Positions 31,017 through 43,100 of a stretch of DNA of 64,000 nucleotides are shown here, piece after piece. The DNA is taken from the NCBI GenBank assembly GCA_002099365.1, contig MSED01000014.1, forward strand, positions 1,488,001-1,552,000, in the 5' to 3' direction. How positions within the stretch are numbered: the first letter of the stretch is position 1; each line of letters begins with the position of its first letter. The translations under genes were made by a program, and so were the position numbers. Origin of the DNA: Phialophora verrucosa. Taxonomy: Eukaryota; Ascomycota; Eurotiomycetes; Chaetothyriales; Herpotrichiellaceae. The notes beneath the pieces are model-generated. The model was not told the origin of the DNA, searched no databases, and worked only from the letters and a program-made list of their open reading frames with translations.

Positions 31017-32383
31017 CCAGCGCCCACCAAGAGTTTCTTCTTCACCCTGCAGCAAGGCGTTCCAGGTATGCCCAACTTACGGTAGCGCGGGCTCGAGGCA
31101 CTTCATCAGTCCAGCGATCATGCGACACTTTACAACACCAACGCGCACGCTTCCGAGATTCCTACTACTTCGAGACGGATAGGCACTTGAATATTTTTGC
31201 AAGCTTGTTCCAGTCAAGACTATTATCACAGTAACACAGATGCTCATCGGGGAGCCATCGACGAGACAAGCCATTTACGATTTTTTTGATTGTGGGAGTT
31301 GGCGGTTCGGTGGGAAAGGCTATGATGACGCGGAGTCCTTTCAATGTATGATGATACGGGGGTGCAACAACAATATCAACGAGGTGAATGACGACGGGGC
31401 GGCATGTCCACATTCATGGGCTTCAGGCTAGAAGGAGCTCACGGTATACGGGAAGGCGGAAGGTCGCAGTTGGGATTGGGGTTGGGGGGCTACAGTCAGT
31501 GCTTCTTCATTGCTTTGGGAGAGGTACTGTCTGTCTGTACTTTACAGATACTGGACCCAGGAGCTTGTCTATCCCTTCGTTACTTGCTTGCTTTCTTGCT
31601 CGCTCGCTCGACAGGGAAGACAAACTCCTGCGTCCAGAGCATTGAATCAGAGCAAATCATTTCACAACCATAGCCACGATTTTCACCTTCCCTTTCCGAC
31701 CTCGTTCAGTTGTAGTGTAGGCGTACTCGTACATGGCTCTCCGATCCGCCCGTCCCGAACCAGTAACGTTGCACTCACAATCTGTCGTGAGCGAGCACGC
31801 GATCGACCGACTCACCGGCCAGCCGAGCGAGCCCACCGAGCACCCACCAATTCAAGCTGACGACAAGCTGTGCGTGAGGCTGAGCATCCTGCACTCTGCA
31901 TCCTGCATCCATCCTGCATCCTGCAAGTCTCCGACGCCCCGGGCGCTTTGCATGCTTGCCACTCTTTTTCTCGCTCACCGCTTCTACATGCACAGTACGA
32001 GGTACACGGTGCGCCGTACTTGTGTGGAGAACCGGTAAGAGGAAATAAAGTACTTGGCGTGGATGGCACTCGAACGAGAAGTATGGAACCAAGCAGTGGC
32101 ATTGTACTCCTTCCTAGTTACTATTCGTAATACTTGGGGGAGCCGAGTCGGTTTTTCGCCTTCATATTCCTGTTCCTGTTCTCGGTCGGTCGACTGAGTC
32201 CACTCTAGCAGGCATGTTTGCATGTTTACATTCTCCCTTCAGTTTCGTCCTATGAAAAATTCTTCCCTTTGAGTTCCGAATCGGTGAACTCAAGACGAAG
32301 GATGATGGATGGCTCGGCCCTCAGGACGAGCATGGACTACACACACAGAGCCACATGCGACGTCAAGGCACCTTTCCACAAGC
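31017..32383. other. Intergenic between convergent orphan genes
   Basis: About 1.4 kb. It contains a short tandem repeat of ATCCTGC/CATCCTGC at about 31886–31926. Open frames here are short, overlapping and lack motifs. Both 3' UTRs lie here. Confidence 0.5.
31886..31926. repeat. Short (ATCCTGC)n-type tandem repeat
   Basis: Five imperfect copies of a 7–8 bp CATCCTGC unit in intergenic sequence. Confidence 0.7.
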
Positions 32384-33856
32384 CTAGCAGAACTCTTTCT
32401 CTGAGATGGCGGCTTTCTTCTCGCTTCCACACAACGTATCCCCTTCGCTGTCGCTCCCGCTCTCGCTCTCCCAATCCTTCCGCTTCCGCCCCGCTGCCAA
32501 CTTGGCCGCGATCTTCTCCATGATCTCCTTTTTCGCCTTCTCCACCTTCTCGCTCCGGGCTTTGCCTTCCTTTTCAAACTTCTTCGCCCAATCGACCTTC
32601 TTGCCGTTCTTGTCTAGGTCGCCGTGCGGAACGTATTCGGATGATTTGCCCATAGTCAAGACGTCGCCGATTTTGACGAGCCCTGAGCCGACGCCCTTGA
32701 GAGCAAAGCCGACGGAGGAGACTGCGAACGACGCGGTGCGGAAGGGGAGTTTAGCCACGCGCACGGTCCGGCGTTCCCGGACCTGTACGGACGGCATGCG
32801 AGGCAGAGACTTGATGTCCCCCGCTTGGAGCGATTGCACCCAGTCCCAGGTATACTGCGAGGTCGGGCCGCGGTATTGGAAGTAGAAATTTCCCTAACGA
32901 GCCGAAGTCCACCCGGGAGTCATTAGCATTGCCACGGCCTTCATTGTGAGAGCAAAAGCCAGCTGAATCTGGGATGGGGGTGACGAGGACTGAGAAATCT
33001 TACCGTGCCAGACTTATCCGCCACAGTCCAGTGCAGGCGCTGCGTGCCGGGGACCACGACGGGCTTGGTCGTGATGACCACGCCGAACTGGATCTTTGCA
33101 TCCTTGGCATGCTTCTTGATGTCGCCCAGGAGACAGTACTCGTACTCCGGGTAATGCTTCGTGTCTTTGACCCGCAGTTTGTCTTGCGTGAGGAGGTAGA
33201 TGTGCTCGGTAGGCGGGATGGCCGTGACTGCAAGAGGATGTCAGGTCGGCGGGCCGGAAAGAAAGAATGAAAGAAAGAAAAAAGCCCCCCTCTGTTCAAA
33301 GACGAATTGAGGATCAGTCGGGAAATAACGAGGCTCACTCACACAACCACTTGTACACCTTCTCCGCAACCTGCTTGTCCGGCAAGTCTGTGACGCACAA
33401 CTCCAGATGATTCGGTCCCCATTTCTCCATCTCACGCTCCTTGGTCCCCTCTTCCATGTACAGATTCACGCTCGCAAAGGTACGACCCGACTTGGCCGCA
33501 TGCTCACGGATCTTCTTGGCTACGTCGATCTTGTCTCCATTCTCACTGTCCAGGCGGTTCATCCTGTCGACGATCAAGAAGGCTTTCTTGCTGACGTGGC
33601 GTGCGTCTTTCGACTTGTCGAGTTGGTGGAGCAAACTGTCCATGGGGGAGACATCGCTGGCGGCGGTGGCGAAGAAACTGTCGGCGAGGCCGCCGTACTG
33701 GAACTGAGAGGCGTCGATCATGTCGTGGAGATTGTTGGCGTGAATGTTGTTGCCCGTTGGGTCGCTAACATAGATCCATGGCTGCTTGGGGAAGGGAGGG
33801 CACACTGTGAACATGTTGTCGGCCGCGTGTTTCTCGCATTTGGATTTCTTGCACAT
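32384..33856 (-). CDS. Unknown 415-residue protein with Lys-rich C-terminal helix
   Basis: Three exons (33856–33343, 33227–33004, 32893–32384) joined by introns of 115 and 110 nt, phases 1 and 0; total 416 codons. No known family is recognised. Exon 1 starts MCKKSKCEKH and encodes a mixed alpha/beta-looking region with KAFLIVDRMNRLDSENGDK (a hydrophobic strand then polar loop), ASVNLYMEEGTKEREME and HLELCVTDLPDKQVAEKVY. Exon 2 encodes EYEYCLLGDIKKHAKDAKI and FGVVITTKPVVVPGTQRLHW, again strand-like. Exon 3 has a basic region (VQVRERRTVRVAKLPFR), a small hydrophobic Gly/Ala/Val stretch (SFAVSSVGFALKGVGSGLV) and a long Lys/Glu-rich helix ending in an acidic Ser/Asp/Glu tail. There is no signal peptide. 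Splice sites and frame continuity are good, so the gene model is firm although the function is not known. Confidence 0.75.
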
Positions 33857-34874
33857 TTTGGCTGGTGTTATTGACTGGTGAGTCCCGTGGTGAAATACTA
33901 ATGGATCGTTGAGCCAGGGTGTAACACGTTTGAGAGCAGGAGTATGAGACCAAGATTGATCAGAGGAGGTTCTTGAGTCAGAGCGGAGGATCAAAGGTGC
34001 CGGAGTAAGGTGAAGGCAGACTCAAGTCAGCCTGGTGACAGCTACAACTGCCTGGGCCCACTGTCACATTGAAGGGGAGGTGAAGGTCGAGTGATGGAGG
34101 GGTGACGAGTCTGTAAAAGTCTATACGAAGACCGTCGTGAGAGTCTACAGAGGAGGGGTAGACATAGTCAAAATCTAAACGCCCAATGGTGCATTAAAAT
34201 GTAAGGCTGAATAGTCGATAGGTGGCTCAAGGCGTCCCCAGCTTTCTGAAGCTCTTATCTCTCGTTCGTGACTCATGTATTTGGGGGAGTTCCCCAAGTT
34301 TCAGTGGTCACAGTTCTACATGCTCGCGTCCTGAAGCTTTGTGAGCCTAGACCGAGCGATGTTGTGAAGTTGATGGTGCCCTCATGTGAGGTTTGTCAGG
34401 GACAGAGGTCAGTGCTTCTCCTGCCCCTCACATTGATTGACCGCAAAGGTCTGTGTTCAAATCCGGCGTCATAGCAATTGTTTGGTCCAATGACCATCTG
34501 TCACCATCCGTCTTGAACTGCAGGAGTTTCTCTCGGGCAGGTCTAGGAGCTCGGATTCTGCCTGCTATCTCTGGTTGTACTGCAGAGCTAACATCAGGTC
34601 TGAAAACCGGTCAAGGTGCAACCCACACTCCAATCGAGCTTGAAGCTGGAGCTGTTGACCAACCGGCTGTTGTCGTCCGGCTCCACATCTACCCGCGCAG
34701 CCGATTCGTCAAGCGCTTTCCAAACAAGGGCATGTTCGTGGCCGTGCAGATGGAAGGCAACGACTCTCCAGGCGCCCAGCTGCTGAGGACGAAGGATAAG
34801 TTTCCGCGCCTTGCCCAGCCAGGCCGACTGACTCGAAACCAAGATAGACGACGCCATCGACTGGCGAGCGCGCC
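33857..34874. other. Intergenic, no supported gene
   Basis: About 1 kb upstream of the 415-residue orphan and downstream of PTPA. A 141-codon plus-strand frame (34453–34878) lacks motifs. TGTTCAAATCC at about 34451 resembles a tRNA B-box, but no cloverleaf fits around it. Confidence 0.45.
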
Positions 34875-36146
34875 TTAGTCAAAGGGTATTGGGCGTAAAG
34901 CGCCCGACGTGCCCATCCGTTTCCGCATCTCTTCTCCTGCTGCCACCGTACTAGGCACCTTGATGCCACAGCAGTCGCCCCAGTAGTCGGGTTCGTGGCC
35001 GTATTCCTTCACATGCTGCATCCGCTCCGCCTGCGCCCGAAGCGTCTCTGGATCTAGTTGGCCCATGTCTTCAGTGCCCGGAATTAGGCCGCCAAACAAG
35101 AAATGTTGCATGATGGGTAGTTTGCCCAGAACCTCCTTGGTGAACATTTTTCTCATGCCGTCTTCCACCTTTTGCCAGCTCTTTGCGCCCGAGATGTCGT
35201 CTAACATTGGGCTGTGCCAGCGGAGCCCCTTGACGGTTTTGACACTGTCCACCCATCGGACTTGGTTCAGGTAGATGTATTTGTCGCCTTCTTCCTCCAG
35301 CACGACATTGTTGTGAATGGACTTGGGCGTAATGTAAGGGTGCCCGATCAGTTGGCTTGCTCCGAAGAAGAATGGCAGGAATTGGTAGTCATCTAGCCCC
35401 CAGACGCCGTGACTGCCAGCTGGCTCCAGATAGTACGTGCTTTGAATCCTCCGCATAAGGCCGAGGTATCGAACGAAAGTGTGCATTACAAGCGCAGGGA
35501 AGTCTTCTCTTTCGATTTGCTTCAGTTGATAGAGACAGAGTAACCACATCATGAAGTTCAGCTCATGGCCTGAGCCATAGTCGAGTCGTTCCTCAGAGCC
35601 AAAGCAGTTGATGAGATAGACAGAGACCTCTTGTACGGCGGCCTCGTTGTTTATGCCCAGCACTTCCTTGTGTAACTTGTCCACTTCTCTGGCAATGGCC
35701 TTGTACAGGCTGCGGAAGACTGGATTGCCGAATCGCGATCCCGTGTCGAGTGGAGGGTACTTTTGTAGGAGCGACTCAATGATGTCGAGGACGGCATCAA
35801 TGCGTCGGATCTTGGCTGACAAATGTTGCGAGTCAAGGGAGGAAATGGCTCGGCCGCGCACACAGTCGGCCAGTGTGAAAATCCACGCCTGTATCAGAGA
35901 GTACGCAGGCGAGGCTAGGAATTTCTTATGATCGTCCTGAGACAGAATGCGCTTGGCTGGCGTCGTGAAATGTATAGATTCAAGTGCCGGAGGAGCAGGT
36001 AATGGAGGTGTCTCAGGCGCCGGTTCTGTCGGCGCTGATATTTGAGGCGACCGTCTTTGTATTCTCGGGATAAGCGTTGGAATCGAGTACGAATTTGTTC
36101 CGTTATGGATGCCAGATGCGGCGGCGGTAGCCTCTGAGGAAGTCAT
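34875..36146 (-). CDS. Serine/threonine protein phosphatase 2A activator (PTPA; Rrd1/Rrd2 type)
   Basis: Single exon, 423 residues. The PTPA fold is clear: SLIQAWIFTLADCVRGR, RFGNPVFRSLYKAIAREVD, the signature DYGSGHELNFMMWLLCL, HGVWGLDDYQFLPFFFGASQ and the late GLIPGTEDM. It activates PP2A by loading metal into its active site and has peptidyl-prolyl cis/trans isomerase activity (EC 5.2.1.8). It acts in cytosol and nucleus. The first ~65 residues are Pro/Ser-rich and probably disordered. Fungi have two paralogues (Rrd1 and Rrd2 types); the extended C-terminus after GTEDM hints at the Rrd1-like form, but I cannot decide by eye. Confidence 0.93.
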   Translation of the reverse strand: MTSSEATAAASGIHNGTNSYSIPTLIPRIQRRSPQISAPTEPAPETPPLPAPPALESIHFTTPAKRILSQDDHKKFLASPAYSLIQAWIFTLADCVRGRAISSLDSQHLSAKIRRIDAVLDIIESLLQKYPPLDTGSRFGNPVFRSLYKAIAREVDKLHKEVLGINNEAAVQEVSVYLINCFGSEERLDYGSGHELNFMMWLLCLYQLKQIEREDFPALVMHTFVRYLGLMRRIQSTYYLEPAGSHGVWGLDDYQFLPFFFGASQLIGHPYITPKSIHNNVVLEEEGDKYIYLNQVRWVDSVKTVKGLRWHSPMLDDISGAKSWQKVEDGMRKMFTKEVLGKLPIMQHFLFGGLIPGTEDMGQLDPETLRAQAERMQHVKEYGHEPDYWGDCCGIKVPSTVAAGEEMRKRMGTSGALRPIPFD

Positions 36147-36543
36147 TTCATCGAGACGGCTGCGTTGAGATATTCTGCGGAAGAGGTGTGTAGCGAAGAT
36201 CGTTGCAATGCCTCCCTGCGCATAATTCTGGGGGATAGGAATTCAGGCAGGAACTCGCCGGTGGCGGTCGAGCATCGCACTAACGGAACAGCTGTTCCGA
36301 CAGCAAATCTCCATCTGCGACAAGCGAGGAAATCTTCCTCATTCGTCTGCTTAGCATGGCAATCCGTTGGCATTGAAATGCAGCAGCGTTGATGACTGAC
36401 CAAGAACGAGACAGCCGCCAACTACTGTCGAATTTTCTCTACTTCTGTGTAGATACAGACGAATACCTAAGCACCCTGATCACTGTGACCGTGAGCTGGC
36501 GGTCACGTTAAGCCCAGACGTACCCCACACCGCTACTATCGTC
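36147..36543. other. Intergenic, PTPA promoter region
   Basis: 397 bp between the PTPA start and the MFS stop, both on the minus strand. No gene seen. Confidence 0.5.
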
Positions 36544-38436
36544 CTAGTCCTTCTTCTTAACAGATTTGACCTCTGTCAGCATGGAACCGACAATGGTGAG
36601 CAGTCCGAGTCCAAGCGGTATATACCGTGTCTGCATCACCGCTTCATTATAGCCAAAAAGCACATCCTTCAAGCGATCCGGGCCCAACACTTTGCGTAGG
36701 TCCGACAAGCCATGATTCTCGAGGGTTGTTGTGTTGGTCCCGGGAGAGTGCTTAGCAATCTCGACCGCCAGCCTGTTCTGGAAGAGAGTTGCAGAGGTCG
36801 CGATGAATGCAGACGACCCCAGCCCAGAGCCGAGAGCAAGCACGCCCACTGCTAAGGAGATGTCCTTTGGCGACAAGACAGTCATTATCGCCGTGACAGG
36901 TTGCTGAATACCAAACTGTGGAACTCCATTAGCCCATACCGTCGTCGATAAAATGTTTGACAAAAAATCCACAGAGCCGAAAAGGCTTTCTAAGGAAAAG
37001 TGAACTTACGCCAACAGCAACACCCAAGAAGCCCAGCAGCGCCGCAACCTTGACTGGACTATCACCTAGATCCAAGGTGGTCAACAGGCCGGAAGCGATC
37101 GGTGCGAAGATGCTGGTAGCAAACAGAAATGCTGGGCAAGTCAGCTGAAGCCGTAAGTGCAGCTGCGAACTTACGTGTATAATACCCAATCCAGCCTGTG
37201 CTAACAGAAGCCAACAGCGAAGTGACGGCAAGCCCAACGATCATCGGCAGACCTAAGAGACCCGCCTTCGCGGCGCTGTACCCCTGAACGCCCTGGAAAT
37301 AGATTGCGATGTAGTATTCGGTCACTGCAAGAATGCCATTAGTGCAGCAGGAGAAAACAGCACTGGCAAGCACAGTCCGATTCTTGATGATCCGAGGCGG
37401 TAGTATAGCCTTTTCTTGCTGACGATATTGAACATATCCAAATCCAGCACTCAGGACCGTGAATAGGACGAAAAGTAAAATGACTCTCCAGTCATTCCAA
37501 GCAAATTTTGTGCCTCCCCAGGTCAGTGCGAGCAGCAGACATACTACACAAGGCAGGACGAGGAGGGTGCCGACTGGATCCAGACGTCTGATCTTCTCGC
37601 GGAGAGGAAGCTCGAGGTCTGGGTTGGGGAACAGGTCCTTCATCCAGAAAACGGAAATGGCAATGGCGATGACACCAAGCGGGATATTGATGCCATAGCA
37701 CACTCTCCAGCTAAATGCATCGATGAGGGCTCCTCCGATGGCGGGTGCGCTGACCAAACCAAAACTCTGAGCAAAACCCATGATTCCATTCATCTGAGGC
37801 CTTTTTTCCACTGGAAACGATCGTGGGATGGAAGTCATGACTCCGATGCCTAAAGCAGCTGTCAGCCATTATGATCGACAATCACGTCCCTTCTCTTCCG
37901 TACCCTGACCGCCCGCACCAAGACCTGGTAACACCAATAGACGTCAGCAATTGACGTTTTATGAACGTTGGCACATAAAGTAGCATACCAGCCACGGCAC
38001 GGCCTAGGATGAACGCCGTCGAGCTGGTCGCAAAGGTACATATCACCGAGCCCAGCTCGAACGTGGCCACCGAGGCGATGTAGACTTTCTTGAGATCGAA
38101 CAGAGTGTACATCTTCCCAAAGAAGAAATTTGTCGCGCTCAACACAAGACCGTACACGGCAGAGTACCAGCCTATATCGGCCACGGTCTTGAACTCATTC
38201 GTCAAGGACGGTACGGTAGGAGCAACAATAGTCAGATCCAATCCGTGCAAGAAACAAACCAGCATCATTGCACCAGCGTTTAGCCATAGTTGCGGTCCCG
38301 TAGGATATTGGACTTGTTCTTCGTTGGCCTCTTGGACCTGGAGTTGTTCCGTCGGTTGGTTAGGGGAATCACTGACCGTCGACCCAGCGCGCGACTCCCC
38401 TCTCCGTACGGCTGTTTCAGTCGCGTCATCTGCCAT
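36544..38436 (-). CDS. MFS drug:H+ antiporter-2 (DHA2, 14-TM) transporter
   Basis: Five exons (38436–37989, 37924–37904, 37849–37175, 37131–37010, 36915–36544) encode 545 residues. The second exon is only 21 nt; it restores the motif C region (AVAGLGAGGQGIGVMTS). Other family marks are LDLTIVAPTVPSLTNEF in TM1 (motif D1-like), GFAQSFGLVSAPAIGGAL (motif C-like), GYSAAKAGLLGLPMIVG, and FIATSATLFQNRL near the C-terminus. About 14 hydrophobic segments are present, as in DHA2 pumps such as yeast Azr1/Sge1 or mycotoxin exporters. It is likely a plasma-membrane proton antiporter for toxic compounds, drugs or secondary metabolites; the cargo is unknown. It is divergent from the DUF202 gene and shares a 731-bp upstream region with it. 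Confidence 0.92.
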
Positions 38437-39167
38437 GGTGGTTGTCTGTGGTGAAGAGGAAGACCTTGTCAGGGATTGCCTGGTGGGATGCTTCTCTTGA
38501 TACCATCTTCGAAGAAACCCTTCTGAAGTACAGAATAATAATGGCTGCTGGCATTGTGGCAGCCTAACTCACCCCGACATTTGATTCGTATCAGGCACGA
38601 GGCTTCTTGCTAAGTGCCTTCCCCGCCATTTAGGCAGCCTCATCTGGCGAAGACGGACGCAAAGCTCCCTAATGACGTGCCTGAAAGCGAGAACTCACCA
38701 ATCTCAGTTGTCGCTGACGTCTCGATGATTTCACTTCCAGGTACAAAGTACACAGCACTACACAGTAACCACGGTCAGCCACGATGCAGATACTCCGAGT
38801 CCGGGGAGCACTGTGTATCGCGCGAGCACGGCATTTTTCATCACCGCTCTTTACGAGTACTTGGCTCGCCAGGAACTCGTTCCACTAATCCGTACCAAGC
38901 TAATTCCACAGAATGACCTTTTTGAATTCGTACCTCTGAAATCACGCCATAGCTTGGGGTCTTGCACGACACTCTTCAGATTTTCTATCACCGCTCATCT
39001 ATCCAATCAGTGTCCCACATCCTCTCTCGACGACGACCTAACGCACGGATGTTATCGAATTCCGTCTCGCTATCTCCCTTCGATGCTTGCCGGAGCTCGA
39101 TACGGAGGCTTCTGGTCGATCCTAGCCGGCATTGTGGCTGACACTGGTCTCAGAAAGCTCTAAAGTC
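38437..39167. promoter_or_regulatory. Shared divergent upstream region of MFS and DUF202 genes
   Basis: 731 bp separate the two start codons. This interval must contain both promoters. Open frames within it have no motifs. I did not identify specific operator sites. Confidence 0.5.
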
Positions 39168-40178
39168 ATGGCCATGCAGGATCAAAACCATGAGGGCACT
39201 CAACAGTCCACCTCCACCTCGTCTGCGTTCCCACCACCGCGTCGACAGTCTAGCGTTCGTTTCTCGCAGGGGACCAAAGTCCATTCTCAATCCCCAATGT
39301 CTTCCTACCGTCGGGGTGAAAGTGAGTCGGACGAGTCCACTCCAATTCGGACGGCAGAGAGTCAGACAGACCGTCGTTACCATACCACCAATGAGAGCAA
39401 TTCCCAGAGCACTACCGCACCCTCGACCGCAGAGCCCTCCTCATCAACTCTCGTGAACTCCGACGACGCCGGCCACGGAAACGGTGATGGGGAAGACCTC
39501 AAGAAGAAAAATCGGGTGACCGAGTGGTTCAAGAGCACGTCCGAGAAATATGGTTCAGTCACACTAGAAAACAAGGGCTCAGTAGCTCGCGATCATCTGG
39601 CTCTGGAAAGGACCTTTTTGGCGTGGCTGAGGACGAGTCTAGCATTCGCTAGTATCGGCATAGCGGTGACGCAGCTCTTTCGCCTCAACAGCTCGTTGTC
39701 GGGGCAGAGTCAGTCGACGTCAAGCATTATCCAGACGATACCTCTCTCGCCGCTCATCGGACAGTCTGTGCCAGCGGAGCTTCTACCGTTCCTCCAACAG
39801 GCGGCAGCATCTATGTCTGCTCCGATCCCCCCTCCGACTCTAGGACCAACGCTCCTGGATCAGATCCTTCTCCTGCCACCGACGGGTCTGTCACCACGTC
39901 AAGACGCAGGCTTCGCTGCCTCGGACAGCGAAGGGAGCGCCACGAGGATGCGACATGTGGGCAAACCACTTGGAGCGACCTTTATCGCAATCTCCATAGT
40001 GATTCTCTTTATTGGATTCCACCGCTACTTCGAGTCTCAGTACTGGATCATAAGGGGCAAGTTTCCTGCCAGTCGGGGTAGTATCTTCGCAGTGTCGTTC
40101 ATAACAGGATCGCTCATCATCGCAAGTCTGGTCGTGGTGCTAGCAATAGCATCGACGCCCGTTCAGAATAAAACGTGA
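39168..40178 (+). CDS. DUF202 domain membrane protein
   Basis: Single exon, 336 residues from the ATG at 39168. The first ~125 residues are Ser/Thr/Pro-rich and polar, probably a cytosolic disordered tail. Then comes the DUF202 signature ARDHLALERTFLAWLRTSL with the first membrane segment (FASIGIAVTQLF). A long polar/Pro-rich loop follows, then KPLGATFIAISIVILFIGFHRYF and finally IFAVSFITGSLIIASLVVVL, giving three membrane helices. DUF202 occurs in bacterial YidH-like proteins and in the fungal Vtc1/VTC proteins of the vacuole, but this protein has no SPX or polyphosphate-polymerase region. The role is unknown. Fungal family members often carry a long inter-helix loop, as here (about 85 residues). 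Confidence 0.9.
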   Translation: MAMQDQNHEGTQQSTSTSSAFPPPRRQSSVRFSQGTKVHSQSPMSSYRRGESESDESTPIRTAESQTDRRYHTTNESNSQSTTAPSTAEPSSSTLVNSDDAGHGNGDGEDLKKKNRVTEWFKSTSEKYGSVTLENKGSVARDHLALERTFLAWLRTSLAFASIGIAVTQLFRLNSSLSGQSQSTSSIIQTIPLSPLIGQSVPAELLPFLQQAAASMSAPIPPPTLGPTLLDQILLLPPTGLSPRQDAGFAASDSEGSATRMRHVGKPLGATFIAISIVILFIGFHRYFESQYWIIRGKFPASRGSIFAVSFITGSLIIASLVVVLAIASTPVQNKT

Positions 40179-43100
40179 CGATTGTCAGTTCAATGGGCGA
40201 GACGGCGTTTATCAACTCGAATTGGATGTGTACTACTCTGTACCGAGGATAGCAGCCGCCAGTATGAATGGCGTGTGTTAACGGTTTCCCGATGCATGGT
40301 TGCATTTTAGCACCGGTGTTCAGGCTCAGCTGGCTGCGGCTTTGGAGTTGATCTGGGCGGTCAGGTAACAGAGTTCTTCGGTCGGATCACTTGATTGCTG
40401 GGTTGTGCTGACCAGTATATGTTAGCTTGGGAGTCAGACAAAGTACTGTCTGGAGTGGCGTTCTCGATTTCACTTGAAGGTCGCAGAATCGTGGACAATC
40501 GTCTTCTGGTTGTGTAACTTGTACAAATCGGCAAAGACGATAGCGCTGATTCTGTTCCGATGAAGGCATCTAATACTAGCACCTCAGAATCTACAATTGA
40601 CCTTCTGCTGTGTAAAATTGTTCCAGTTATGTACTAAGCGCGACGTCGTGTTCCTCAATACCCGGAACTTATCTTCCACTCATCTGCCTTCACAGTAATC
40701 TGCTACAGCAGTGCTTCGAGTCAGTAAGGTGAATCTACCACAACAAGCCTCGTTGCGTCGACAACTAACCATGACGTGCGTGCCCGCGCGCAGTTCTGAA
40801 CACGTCAAGCCCACACCAGACAGAGAAAATGAGAACATGCTTCGTCATAGACCTCAGCAAGGACAAGGCTACGCTGCTAATACCAGGTCGATCAACCCGC
40901 TGATGCTCATGCGTTCGTCGCACGAGACTCATGACCGACATCATAGGGCGCTAGGCAGACAGACTGCATCGCGTCTGTCAAGGCGCCGACGAGCTCTTCC
41001 ATCATCAGGGAGGAACAGCGACGCGGCGGCGTGCCAGAACGTGGCTGGGTGTGTCATCATCATCGTCAGCCAGCCTCGTCACCGACTCGTACTCGTCAAA
41101 GGGGAAGGATTGCCAAGAAGGAAGTGCCAGATCTCCCGATGACTTGCAGAAACCCGAGAAATCTTCCGAACCACACCCTCATGAGCGTCTGAGACCCAGC
41201 CACATCTTTTTCTCTCAACAGCTCATGGTCATGGCGCCTTTGTTCGATAGCGTTTGCGTGACTCGTGACGCTACACACACATGAAAAAGCTAAAGTGCTT
41301 GCAGCTGCATACAAAATTGCAGGACGATAAAGCCTAGAAAAGGTGAAACAGACACGCAGGCATGGCGGTCAAATGGGGCCGATCGCTGTCCTGCCGGCGT
41401 CGCTTAAGGTTGTGCAATCTGCCGCTGTGGTTGGTCGGCATTCGATAACGTACCGCCACATCTTCCTCAATTTATCTGACGCAGCCAGTCAAGTTCGCTC
41501 CTACACCACTCCGCCTTGACTTTCCCCCGCTGGTTCCAGAAGAGAACTGACGGAATCTACGACAGCGGTACGTAGTAGTGGCTTGAAAGTCGTCATTCGT
41601 TGACTTCCGTGGCGTGCGGTCTGATAGCCTACAAGTACATAGCTACTCGAGCATCAACGAGCAAGTTGGACAGCGATAAGTATGTATAAGACAGCAAGTT
41701 GTACTGAGGGCACGGTAAGCTGCGTTGCGCCCGACGCGTGGTCAAAAATCTGTCATTCCGTTTGCTGCGGTGCGCGGTCACACGCGTTCTAGTGCACGAG
41801 CAATCATCGGTGGTGTTTCAGCGTCACTCGACCCATTTTGTGGTAGTGTTACTGCAAGGAAGCACAAACTAGTCGATAGTCGGTATTGGTTCAACGTCCA
41901 GCAGCGACCATGGTTACTCGTACAAGGAAGTTTCGAGCACAAAATTGGCAAGCCAGGGAAGCAGTCTTTGGTTGCTAAAGTATGATTCAACCTTCACTTT
42001 GATGCTGGTTTCTCTTCTCTGCCTTACAGAGACACCACGGCATCGCCATGACCATGACAGTTCTAGACCACAATGAGCAAATGGAGGTCCTCCGTATAGC
42101 GTTAGGCAAACACCGTGGTCATTGCCATGGCTTCATTCATCGTAACGAGGCTGATCATCCCAGGTAATCAAGCAGAATCCCAGATAGGTGTTCAACTGCT
42201 CACGTAAAAATCTATCTTGAAAGCTGGTCGTGATTTCGATCCGGCGCTTCCAACTCGAAACGGGCGGCCAACAGCAACCAAGATCCCGGTTTTCAGGTTT
42301 ACTGCTTCAACAAGCAGTAATGATGCTCCCAATGCCAGATTGTCGGTCACGCATTCTTGCAAATGGGAAATTTGTGAGTGTCCAGCCTTCTAGACCAAGG
42401 AAGCTGCATTCGTGGTGGTTGCGTGGCCTCTTATCAAACCCCTTGGTCTGCCCCATATTGCTCCTCTGCAACCCATATTCTTCTGATTAGCTGCGTCGTC
42501 ACCTCCACAGCGATCTTCGTCGGTCGTTATCACTTTCGCTTGCCCGCTTCATTAGATGCCATTCCCAATGACGGTCCAGACGTGGTGGTAGTCGGTTGCC
42601 CGACGGTCGTCGCTTTGTCCTCAGACTTGTTTGTTTGAGGAGAGGAAGGGCCAATGACACAGGCGTTGGACATCTGGGACAAACAAGTTGGGTCAAGCAG
42701 CTTGTTAGCGGCCGATCGAAGGCGCCGCTTGTGGAGTCGCAATTTCTTTGTGGTGCAGCGCGGGCCATTGACCGAGCAGGGGGGATGCGCCGGGCTAGGC
42801 CTGTTCCTGAATGCTAAGCCTACTGGGGCACAAAGAATGGCCCAGCGGCGCACCCCCCGGCGCCCAGAAATGTGCCTCGTCGACTCTCCTTTCCGTTTCT
42901 CTTTCAGTCCTGCAGAACCATTTCATTCCATTGTAGAACAGACGAAACACTGCATTTCAGTTCACCTCTACCCTGACTCTCTTTTGCCCTCTGTTGGCTT
43001 CACGTTCTTTACCAGAGAGACTTTTCTCTCGTTCACTCCTTTCAACAGCCCTCGCCGCCAAACTCCTCCCTTGAGAGCGAGCACTCGAGCCACCGCGTTC

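Noticed and set aside
34425..34475. Possible tRNA 3' half (TGTTCAAATCC, resembling a B-box, then CGGCGTCA)
   Set aside because: No matching A-box, anticodon stem or 5' acceptor strand (TGACGCCG) is present upstream, so no cloverleaf forms.
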